Shown here: in pieces, positions 23,021 through 33,100 of the stretch
Numbering within the stretch: the stretch's first letter is position 1
Layout: the number at the start of each line of letters is the position of its first letter
DNA from: Odobenus rosmarus divergens
Lineage: Eukaryota; Chordata; Mammalia; Carnivora; Odobenidae
Length of the DNA stretch: 64,000 nt
Assembly (NCBI RefSeq): GCF_000321225.1
Contig: NW_004450458.1
Coordinates: 1,305,186-1,369,185, forward strand
Reading direction: 5' to 3'
Translations under genes and position numbers: made by a program
Notes under the pieces: generated by a model
Databases searched by the model: none
Seen by the model: only the letters and a program-made list of their open reading frames with translations
Told to the model about the DNA's origin: nothing

Positions 23021-24889
23021 GTTTTTTTTAATACTTCCCTGTACTTACAAGATTTTTCCACAATACACAAACATGACTCTGATAAATAAAAAAATCAGGA
23101 AAAACAAGTCAGAAACTAACAAGTAAATCATGAATACTCTATAAACTTACGTTTTAAATATGCCAATGCCACTAATTGGCCTAAATTATTAAAGCCAGTT
23201 GATTTCAACAAATACTAAAGAAAACCGTTAACTCTCAGGTTAGTTTTGATTATCAAAGTCTTGACCTCATAAAGAACAAAGACTCCAATAGTGGCTACAA
23301 GATGTAAAGTGACCATAAAGAAAAGTAGGGGAGTGCTCTTTTGACTAAAAAGAGACTATGGTGAAGGGCTGGCATGCTGGAGTCCCACCATAACTAGAGT
23401 GCCCCTGCGGTGATGGTTAAGTTAAGAGAAAGCAAAGTCTCCTAGCACAGAAATCTACACAGTAAGGCACTAAGGACAGCTGTGGCAGTCAGTTTGGGAA
23501 GGCACAAAAGCATTCAGCTAGATCATAAACTCTCTCTTTCTCAACTTTAATGAAACGAACGCCCCTCTAAATTTTTTTAATCACTGCCAATAACCTATGC
23601 AAGGGATTCGATCTCAAATCAAAATTCAGAATGTGGTTGCCAATGAGGTGCCTGAGTTCAGAGCAGTAAGTTAGGGCTACTACTACCTCCATACACACAG
23701 CTAAACCACTCCATTTCCCACCTCTCCTGTGTATCCCCCAATCTGGGATAAGAAAACTTGAGAAGCGTGCTCATTTTCCCTATTTGGTCGGGGTGTTCAG
23801 ATATGCAAGGGTCGGGAGCGGAAGGGGAGCATGTGGTCAGTGACACTGCTTCCCACAAAACACCGTAAAGTAGACAAGTCCCCTGATTGAGATACAGAGT
23901 TTGTCTGCTGGGCAGCCAAAAAGGAAAGGACAAACATTCACCGTGCTGGTGTTTTATGGACTAGTGTAACGACAAGGTGGGAACGCAAAGCTAAAAGATA
24001 GTGTTGATAAGAACTGCAGTGGTATTTACTAAACTGAGGGAAGTTCAACAAGCTGTTCTCCAAGTAAAATGACTCAAGTTCTAATAGCTATAATTTTTCA
24101 GAGACAGATGGCAGAAGGAAGTGGGGAAGGGAGTTTCCCTATCACAGTACCTACAATTAGTAAGATCTCATGCTTCTACAGAGAGTATTATTAGTCTGAA
24201 CAAAGGAGGATCCTAAAAACTTCGGGCAGTTTGACTAAAAAAAAAAATTATACACATGATCATTTATTTTAGAAAAAAAACCATTATTAAAACCCCAATG
24301 GGCGTATACCAAGGAAAGCACGACATAGCAAAGAAGAAACTGAGAGAGGTACTACTACAGTGCCAGATAAAGCTGCTAAAGGACAGTTACTGTGTTAATT
24401 ACACATTTTTTAAGTTTGGGACAGGTGCTGCAAGGAAATGCTTTGCCCATATCATTTAATGGCCGAACTGTCACTCAATTTAACTAAACTGTCCATTTAC
24501 ATACTTCTGGTAGCTGATTAATGGGGGCCCTGCTCTATTCATCTATAGTATTTTAGTTATACTGGTCTTATGATTAAAAACAAAGTAGAAAGTCATATAC
24601 ATAGTTCATCTCCTCTTCTTTTAATAAAGCAACTTTTAGGTCAAGTAACAGAAATCTTGACTTATCTTCACCAAAGAGTGGGAATTGTTAGCTTATAGGA
24701 CAGTAAGCTTACAGAATGCAAGGGAAGAAGTAGGTTGCTGGGACAGAACTAGAAGGCTCTTGTGAATGGATGTCATTCTCATAGCATTATTTGTTTCTCT
24801 CTACACACTTGCTTCACTTTCTTCTCAGCTTCCCTTGCACATAGCTGCTTCTTCCCTCTTCTATGGAAGACTTCTCAGTTCATAACCTC

Positions 24890-24921
<32 letters not shown>

Positions 24922-24922
24922 A
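24890..24922. repeat. (AAAAC)n simple repeat
   Basis: Five AAAAC units between short A runs. Confidence 0.9.
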
Positions 24923-26214
24923 CCCATCCTGGATTTCCATCCCAACTTGGGTCTAGTGTCAGCCCCAGGACCAGGGTCAGTGTGCATGACCTGCGTCAGG
25001 TATGGCGAGCACGGTTGTCGGGCGACCCTGGAGAGCCAGAGTGTGATCTTAGAGATTGCAGGGGAGTGGACAGGATAGCCTAGACAGAATCCAGGAAAGC
25101 TGTCTCCTCTACTTTTTTTTAGCAACAGAATCCTGGAGGATGGTCTCCGCTAATGAGTCACTCAGAAACAAAACATCCCTGAGCTAGGCAGGCAATTCTT
25201 TTGTTCGATAAAGTCTAACCAAAATCTCCAATCTTCTTGCCTTGATTCCTTCAAAACCACAACACAGTGTAACCTTTAACCCTGGTGGGGGTGAGGTGAG
25301 ATTAGATGAGGCTGGGAGTCATATTCTCCCTTTTAAGGGAAAAGAACACAAGTAAGTGTAAGGCCAGTTCAAAAGCATTTTTATTATCCAATGGAATGAC
25401 CCTAAAGATATATGATTACCACATTACAGCCATTCACAACAAAATCACTCCAACTGGCTACTCATCATACTCTGCTAGGAAGCTTTGAGAAATACATATG
25501 ACTAGACCAGCTCAGTTTGGACTCTGGGCCCTACTGACTAACTTCTACCAGGTATGTGTATGCATCTTTGTGGGGCAGTGGGATGAGAGGAAGAATAATC
25601 ACTAAAAAAGCTACCTTTTTACTGAAAAGGACTTACCCTGTACCCTGCATGCCTACAGCCAACAAGAACTCTCATGGAAGTAGAGCTCATACAATTCCTC
25701 CCACTGACAACAGATGTTAAGACACCAGAAACTGCTTACCTAACCTTGCTCTGGGATGTGTGTCTCCTACCTTGTTCTGGGATTTAGTAAGAGAGAAATG
25801 GGAAAGAGGAAAGGAGAGAAGTGGCGGGGGGGGGGGGGAGAACTGTCCACAACTGTATGTATACAGAATCAGAAATTTACACCGATTGCTGAAACCAGTA
25901 CTGTAGTTTTTCATAGTTTAAAGGGCAAGTGTGTGCCTTGCTCCAGTCTCACGCTGGTAATTACGCACTGTATGTCAGAAAAACTGGTGGGCAACAGCGG
26001 GTGTGTATTCTGGGATAAGTAAAGGAGCACTCACCTGTGTGTGCCAATAACTAAGCATTAGTTCAAAGGATGAATTTCATGAAACACACTGTACATTGTT
26101 TTTCTGTGCAAGATAAAGGTGCTGGCAGCAGAAGGGTGGTGATAGCAGATGAACCCAAGAGATGAACCAACACCAACAACACACCACAAACCCAAGGGAC
26201 AGTTGTAATTATAG

Positions 26215-26370
26215 AGCTCTCAGTTTACAGAGTTCTTTTCTATTCAACAGCTCCTGTAATCCTCCCAATTGTCCTCTGAATTAATGAGACTAGGAATCAT
26301 TATCCCCAATTTTTAGATAACAAAATAAAGGCTCAAAGTGACTCAACCATTGAAGAAGGCCAGCTAGGCA
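26215..26370 (-). mobile_element. MIR SINE
   Basis: CTCCTGTAATCCTCCCAATTG, ATTATCCCCAATTTTTAGAT and AAAGGCTCAAAGTGACTCAA follow the antisense MIR order (core, then A/GAAACTGAGGC-type stretch). Confidence 0.65.
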
Positions 26371-27364
26371 AGAAGAGAGCAACGATTTTTAAAAGTGTAT
26401 CAGATTTCTCAGATTTCATCGTGAAAGTATGGCTAAAACCCAAAACACTAATTAGAGAATGAGAATTTGACTTCACTACCCAAGATCTTCTCAGGTCAAA
26501 AGCCCAGCTACAGTATAATCACAAATGTTTGTCTCTGTGGAATCATTCCAATGGAGTTACATAATCCCACCTTCATGATGGCATCTAAGTGGTTAACTAA
26601 TTGGCTCAATACCAATCTCAAGCTGTATAAAGCTCTTTTCCATTTTCAGTCCTCTTACTGATTTTTATTTTTCTCTGAAGGTAACTAAGGCTCATTTCTA
26701 AGATAACATATCCAAGGCCACAGACAAGACTAAGTAAAAATAGAGCCATGCTCTTCCACTTCTTGCCACAATATTCCCTCTACGGCACACCCCTTTCGTA
26801 ATGACACACTGGGCAACATTAGATGATGAGCCCCTGGAGATACCATTACTGAATCAACACCATCTTGAACCGTAATAGCTCCACATCCAAAACTTTTATC
26901 CAACAAACAGGACCTTTTTTAAGTTGCCTTTTTAAAACCTCTCCTCTTATCTTTTCTATTTTCTTCTCTCTTTGGTGACAACACGCCCATAGATCCAAAT
27001 ATTACCTCTCTGACAAATGATAAGCACATTTCCCCCCCATACTTCCCACCTTTCTTGAATCTCTGCTTAGTTAGCTTGAAGGCACCTTTAAAAAGTATAT
27101 ACATTCCACAGCTCCTCCTTCTGATTTTCATATTTCTGTAATGGGTATTATATCCTCTCCCCATGTCTCTGGTGAGAAATAGTTCCTTTTCAGCACATGG
27201 CCCCTCCTCTACTTTACCTCAGGGCTATATAGATTCTACCTCAGTAAGCCCTCTCCCATCTGTTTGCTTCTCTCCATTCCCAGTGTCATTCTCTAGCCTA
27301 CATCAAATCCTTATTATCTGCCAACTGGATTATCAGCATAATGGCTGACAGCTCACATGCATGT

Positions 27365-27570
27365 TGGAGCCACACTGCTTGGCCATGAATCCTAACTCAA
27401 CAACTTACTTGCAACTTGAGCCAGTTAACCTCTATGTGCCTCAGTTTCCTCTTGCATTAAATGGAGATAATAGTACTACTCTCAAAGGGTGACACTGGTA
27501 ATAAAAGGAATATACATAACATGCTAAAGAGAATGAGTGGCACATAATAAACACATATCAAACGTTACCC
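27365..27570 (+). mobile_element. MIR SINE
   Basis: GGAGCCACACTGCTTGGC, ACTTGAGCCAGTTAACCTCT, GTGCCTCAGTTTCCTC, AATGGAGATAATAGTACTAC and a GGCACATAATAAACAC end, in the sense order of MIR and nearly full length. Confidence 0.85.
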
Positions 27571-28366
27571 ATTGTCACTGTCTCCTAGGTTCCAGTCCCT
27601 TCCTCTTGCAGGCAAATGCTACAGACACGAGGCTACTACCACTGTTACTAAGAATTTTAAGCATCACCAATACATAATTTTTTTTTCTACTACACTATCT
27701 CTTGAATATAATGCTGTCTTGGGTGACTGCTTTAGCACTTCATGCTCACTTCCATTGCATTAATAACTAATTGTCTCTCATTCCCTCTAAGACACAAGTT
27801 TCTGAAGACAAGGAAATGTATGGTTTATCAATGTCTTCGACTTTGTTCCCTGTCTTGAATAGTACCTGGCACAGAGCAGACACTCAAATCAACCAATCCC
27901 CATGCTCAGCCCCTCAACATGCAGACAAAACTACCCATGAATTTAAGAGTATAATGACTTTCACCAATTAACCCATTTCAGAGCCCTGAAGATGCCTGCT
28001 ACATAATGCAGTTATAAATGGAGAGAACTGCTTTAAGACACTGAACAACCTTATCAACCAAGGTGAGCTGACACATACAGTACGCTCTATTCAATAACTA
28101 TAGAAGAATCATTCTTCTCAAGTGTAAACAGAAGATTCACCAAAATACACCATTCATCAGTCTTATTAACTTCAAGGGTAAACCCTCTTAAACTCTACTA
28201 TACAAAATATGTTTTCTGACCATAACAAAATTAAACTAGAAACTGATGACAAAATGGTAACTGGGGGAAAAATTCAAATATTCAAAGTTTAAACAACATA
28301 CTCCTAAATAATCCATTCCAAAGAGAAATCACAAGTGAAACTAAAAAATAGTTTAAACTGAATTAC

Positions 28367-28545
28367 TTTTTTTTTTTATTTAAATTCAAGTTAGTCAAGA
28401 TATAGTGTAGTAGTATTGATTTCAGGAATAGAATTTAGCGATTCATCACTTACATATACGTATAATACCCAGTGCTCATCACAAGTGTCCTCATTAATGC
28501 CCATCACCTACTTATCCCATTCCCCCCCCATCCACATCTCCCCCC
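28367..28545 (-). mobile_element. 5'-truncated LINE-1 3' end, minus orientation
   Basis: Poly-T then TTTAAATTCAAGTTAGTCAAG, TTCAGGAATAGAATTTAGCG, CCAGTGCTCATCACAAGTG and TTAATGCCCATCACCTAC: the antisense 3' UTR of a carnivore L1, also seen at 62923-63140. Inserted in the older L1. Confidence 0.85.
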
Positions 28546-28577
28546 GAATAATTTTTATAAATCAAAAGCAATACCCA

Positions 28578-29099
28578 GGACTTCTGGTGCAGCCACGGCA
28601 CCTAAAGCTACAACCAACCCCTCGCAGCTGCTGCCGCTAGAGCTTGTAGACAAAAGTATAGGATCAAGAATTCACATTGTGATGAAGAGTGATAAAGAAA
28701 TTGTTGGCACACTTTTGGGATTTGATGACTTTGTCCGTATGGTACTGGAGGATGTCACTGAGTTTGAAATCACACCAGAAGGAACAAGGATCACTAAATT
28801 TGATCAAATTTTGCTAAATGGAAATAATATAACAATGCTGGTTCCTGGAGAAGGTCCTGAAGTATGAATGGATTTCCTTGACTTACTCTGTTTTGGCCTA
28901 CAATAACAAAATAGAAAAAAATTTTTAACCTTTTAATGTTTGGATTCTGTAAAGCTAAGTTTCCCGTTAAAGGGGAAATATTTTGAAGATGCACTGTAAA
29001 TGCTCATTTTTTTTAACTTAATCATTATTATCTTGGAAAAAGAACAGTTTGTTCTTCGAAGACTAAAATAAAAATGTTTTCAGTTAAAAAACAAAAAAG
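28578..29099 (+). pseudogene. LSM5: LSM5 processed retropseudogene
   Basis: Intronless copy of U6 snRNA-associated Sm-like protein LSM5 (parent role: LSm2-8 and LSm1-7 rings in U6 stability and mRNA decay). The coding part 28595-28867 reads [14 protein letters not shown], then [29 protein letters not shown] and [13 protein letters not shown], ending GPEV with TGA. The parent start codon is ACG here. One glycine codon near the end is lost, and single changes give S, R, T and F at positions I recall as C, N, R and L. The frame is otherwise intact. AATAAA at 29067-29072 and an A-rich tail follow. A perfect 14-bp duplication AAAAGCAATACCCA flanks it (28564-28577, 29100-29113), the mark of L1-driven retrotransposition. 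Not a functional gene by itself. Confidence 0.95.
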
Positions 29100-29639
29100 A
29101 AAAGCAATACCCACAAAGAAATTTATTAACTATTTTTTTTAAAAAAAAGGAAGGCCCAAAATCAATAGTCTAAGTTTCCACCATGAGAAACTAGAAAAGA
29201 AGTACAAATTAAACTCAAAATAAGTAGAAGAAAATAAAGATAAAAGCATAAAGCAATGAAATAGAATATGGATGAATAATAAAGGGGAAAAAAACGACAA
29301 TGAAACCAAAGTTGATTCTTCAAAATGATCAATATAATGTATAAACCTCCTGCCAAACTGATCATGTGAAAAAAAAAAAGATACAAATAAGGAATGAAAG
29401 AGAAGACATCACCATAAATCCTGCAGATATTAAAAGGATAATGAGAATATTATAAACTTTATTCTGGTAAATTACACAATTCAGATTAGAGTGCTTAAAA
29501 AGCACAAAATATGAAAGCTCACAAAAGAAATAGATAACTAAAACAGCCCAACATGTAGTAAAGAAACTGAATTTGTAGTTAAAACCTTCTCCAAAAGAAA
29601 AGTCCTGGACCAGATTAATTCTACCACACATTTAAGAAA

Positions 29640-30184
29640 AAGTATATGAACTGTGGCAGACACAGCTTGGTAACCTCAATGAGTCAAGCCGTGTGTAAGT
29701 AACTCTTGTGTGACCTGTACCCCTGAGAGTGTATGGAACCTGTGATCCACTTCCAACCAATAGAATTCAGCAAGGGTGATGGGACAGGTTATATGATAAA
29801 GGTAAAAGGATTTTGCAGATACAATTAAGGAATCCATCAGGTGATTCTGAGTTACTGAAAAGGGAAACTACCATAGGTGGACCCAACTCAAGTAAGTGTA
29901 AATCATTAAAAGAGAGACTGAGACGTCCTTGGTATCACAGAGATTCTCCTGCTGACTTAAAGCAGCAAGCCACTGTAAGTCCTACAGTCACAAGGAACTG
30001 AATTCCGCCAGCCGTCCTAAGAGGTGGGCTAAGACCCTGAATGCACTGTGAGATGGAGAAGAGAGGACCCAGCTAAAGCCATACCCAGACTCCTAACCTG
30101 CAAAAACTGTGAGCTAATAATTATATGTTGTCGGAAGTTGTTAAGTTTGTGGTAATTTGTTATGCAGCAATAGAAAACTAATAT
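29640..30184 (+). mobile_element. MLT1-type (MaLR) solo LTR, plus orientation
   Basis: Middle part TTTTGCAGATACAATTAAGG, GTGGACCCAACTCAAG, CCCAGACTCCTAACCTGC, and the end TAAGTTTGTGGTAATTTG followed by GCAATAGAAAACTAATA: the usual right half of a MaLR LTR. It splits the old L1. Left boundary approximate. Confidence 0.7.
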
Positions 30185-30556
30185 CCTAATTCTAAGCAAA
30201 CTCTTCAAAGAAATAAAAAAGGAACACATCCCAACTCACTTTTGATGAGGTCTTGTATGACCCTTATGACAAAACCAGATAAAAGCATTTAAGAAAGCTA
30301 CTAATATTCCTCATGAATGTAAATGGGAAAACCCCAAATATTTAGTAAATCAAATCCTGCAATATATAAAAACAATAACCCATCAATATATAAAAAGGGA
30401 ATATCTGAGGAATGTGGGGTTGTTGTAACATTCAAAACTCAATGTAATACACCATATAAACAGACTTAAAAACGCCATGACTATCTCAATGCAGAAAAAG
30501 CATTTGAAAAGAAATCCAACATCCATTGCCGATTTTTTAAAATATTTCATAGTAGG

Positions 30557-30777
30557 GGGGCGCCTGGGTGGCTCAGTTGGTTAAGCGACTGCCTTCGGCT
30601 CAGGTCATGATCCTGGAGTCCCGGGATCGAGTCCCACATCGGGCTCCCTGCTCAGCAGGGAGTCTGCTTCTCCCTCTGACCCTCTTCCCTTTCGTGCTCT
30701 CTATCTCTCATTCTCTCTCTCCCAAATAAATAAATAAAATCATTAAAAAATAAATAAATAAAATCTTTAAAAAAAAT
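30557..30777 (+). mobile_element. Can-SINE with perfect 18-bp duplication
   Basis: Full-length SINE near consensus (GGGCGCCTGGGTGGCTCAG head). Target-site duplication AAAATATTTCATAGTAGG at 30539-30556 and 30778-30795 is perfect. The tail is duplicated (two ATAAATAAAATC units). Confidence 0.97.
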
Positions 30778-31685
30778 AAAATATTTCATAGTAGGAATAG
30801 AAGGAACTTTTACTTTCTAGCCTGATACAGAATATCTACAAACTCAGCTAACATTAAACTGAACAGTGAAAGACTTAAGTGTTTCTCAAAGATCAAGGAG
30901 AAAGATCTGCTCTCACCCCTTTCTTTCAATGCTACACTGGAGGTACAATGAGGCAAAAACTTAAAAGACACATCCTGGAAGGAATAGGTAAAACAATCAT
31001 TGGCAGTTAGTATGAACCTCTGGGTAGAAAATTCTATGGAATTTACAAAAAAATAAAGGTAGTAAGTGAATTTTGCAGTTCTGTAGAATACGCTGCCAAT
31101 ATACAAAAATCATCTGAATTTCTATATATCTGCAGCAAACATTAAATGAGTACCACGCACAATAGCATCAAAACTATGAAACCTTTACAGTTAAATTTGA
31201 CAAAATTAGTGCAAGAACTGTATTATATACTGAAATACATAAAATGTTGTTGAGAGAAATTAAAGCCCCCCCCCAAAAAGAATAAAGAGATACAATATGG
31301 TCCTGGATTGTTAACATTAAGATGTCTATTCTCTCCAAATCCAACAGATCTATTTTAACAAGCTGATTCTGAAGCTTATAAAGAAATGCAAAGGATCTAA
31401 AATAGTAAACATTTTTTGAAAAGAATAACACTGCATAACCTACACAATTGGTGTCAATGGAACAGAACAGTCCAGAAATAAACCCATATATATACATATC
31501 ATATATATATATGAGATCAATTGATTTTCAATGCCTTCAATAAATGATGCTAAAACTACCCTTATGTAAAAAAGAACCCTAGATCCTTAACTTAAACCAA
31601 ACACAAAATATTACTTCAAAGAAAGTATAAAACATGTATCTGATAAGAGACTGTACCCAAAATACATTAGAATTGTTACAACTTG

Positions 31686-31883
31686 GGGCGCCTGGGTGGC
31701 TCAGTTGGTTAAGCGACTGCCTTCAGCTCAGGTCATGATCCTGGAGTCCCGGGATCGAGTCCCACATCGGGCTCCCTGCTCAGCAGGGAGTCTGCTTCTC
31801 CCTCTGACTCTCTTCCCTCTCATGCTCTCTATCTCTCATTCTCTCTCAAATAAATAAATAAAATCTTTAAAACAAAAAAAAAA
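31686..31883 (+). mobile_element. Can-SINE with perfect 17-bp duplication
   Basis: Almost the same sequence as the copy at 30557. AGAATTGTTACAACTTG flanks it at 31669-31685 and 31884-31900 without mismatch. Confidence 0.97.
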
Positions 31884-32088
31884 AGAATTGTTACAACTTG
31901 ATAATAAAAAGACAATGGAATTTCTTAAGTGGACAAAAAGTTTAAATAGACACTTGACAACATGGCTGTTGGCAACGGAAAACACATTTGGCAATTTCTT
32001 ATAAAGTTACCCAAGAAAAATGAGAACATATATCCCCACCAAGACTTGTAAATGAATGTTAATAATAGTAGTAATACTTGTAATAGCC

Positions 32089-32197
32089 CGGGCTCCCTGC
32101 TCAGCCAGGAAACTGCTTCTCCCTCTCCCACTCCCCCTGCTTGTGTTCCCTCTCTCACTGTGTCTCTGTCAAATAAATAAAATCTTAGAAAGGGGGG
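32089..32197 (+). mobile_element. 5'-truncated Can-SINE, first of a pair
   Basis: Starts inside the SINE at GGGCTCCCTGCTCAGCC and runs to a TCAAATAAATAAAATCTTAG tail. It has no head and directly precedes the complete SINE at 32198. Confidence 0.9.
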
Positions 32198-32391
32198 GCG
32201 GGGCGCCTGGGTGGCTCAGTCGTTAAGCGTCTGCCTTCGGCCCAGGTCATGGTCCCAGGGTCCTGGGATCAAGTCCCTCATCGGGCTCCCTGCTCCGCGG
32301 GAAACCTGCTTCTCCCTCTCCCACTCCCACTGCTTGTGTTCCTGCTCTCCCTGTGTCTCTCTGTCAAATAAATAAAAGCTTTAAAAAAAAA
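32198..32391 (+). mobile_element. Can-SINE, second of a pair
   Basis: Complete head GGGCGCCTGGGTGGCTCAG and a TCAAATAAATAAAAGC tail. The pair as a whole is flanked by AATACTTGTAATAGCC (32073-32088) and AATACTTGTAAATAGCC (32392-32408). Confidence 0.93.
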
Positions 32392-33024
32392 AATACTTGT
32401 AAATAGCCAAAAACTGGAAACTCTTAGTCATCAATAAGCAACTGGATTAACAAACTGTGGTATATCCATCCAGTGGAATATTATCCATCAATTAAAAAAA
32501 TGAATCACTGATATATGCAACAACACAGATGGATTTCAAAAGCATTATGCTAAGTTAAAGAAGTCAAACACAAAAGATTTGCTGCATGATTCCATTTACA
32601 TTAAATTCTAGAAAAGGTAAAATTATGGTTTGGGAAGCAGTGCAATTGTTGCAAGGGCTTGAGGACTTACTACAAAAGGCCATGAGAGAATCTTCTGGAG
32701 TGATCAAAATGTTCTGTATCTTGGTTGTGGTGGTGGTCACACCACTGCATACATTTGCTAAAACTCATCAAATTTTGTACTTTCCCTTCACACTTTTCTG
32801 TGATCATTTGGATATGTATATTATCCATGTTAAACTAAGGACAGTTTATAAACTATTTCTAAGACCAGATTTAATCTTTGAAAAACTATTTTCCACACAC
32901 CAGTTAATTCCTATTTCTTCACTTGTACCTCAATGTGAGCTAGATAAGCAGAAATGTATCGATCTTCAGTATTCCCAGATTCTGTTATTTGCATTTGTCT
33001 GGTGGCTAAAATTAAGAGAATGCA

Positions 33025-33100
33025 CATACGGTTCAAGTCATACAGCTAGTAAGTGGCAGTGCTGTCGTCTTTAAAGCTAGATCCGCCAGAGTCCTTGTGT
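33025..33100 (-). mobile_element. MIR SINE fragment
   Basis: AAGTCATACAGCTAGTAAGTG and GGCAGTGCTG are the antisense of the MIR 5' part. Confidence 0.6.

Larger units (their letters stand above)
28060..32820 (+). mobile_element. Old LINE-1 composite, plus orientation, broken by later insertions
   Basis: Pieces of one diverged L1 run in order. ORF2 text at 28060-28360 (TAAACTAGAAACTGATGAC) is followed by 29114-29640 (GACCAGATTAATTCTACCAC), 30185-30556, 30796-31685, 31901-32072, and the ORF2 end and 3' UTR at 32409-32820 (GTGGTATATCCATCCAGTGG, GGTGGTGGTCACACCACTGC). The gaps are filled by an inverted L1 3' fragment, the LSM5 retropseudogene, an MLT1 LTR and three or four SINEs. All frames are broken. 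The outer limits are approximate. Confidence 0.75.

Noticed and set aside
32586..33074. 162-codon plus-strand ORF
   Set aside because: Starts in the 3' end of the old L1 and runs into unique DNA; no domain or exon signals.
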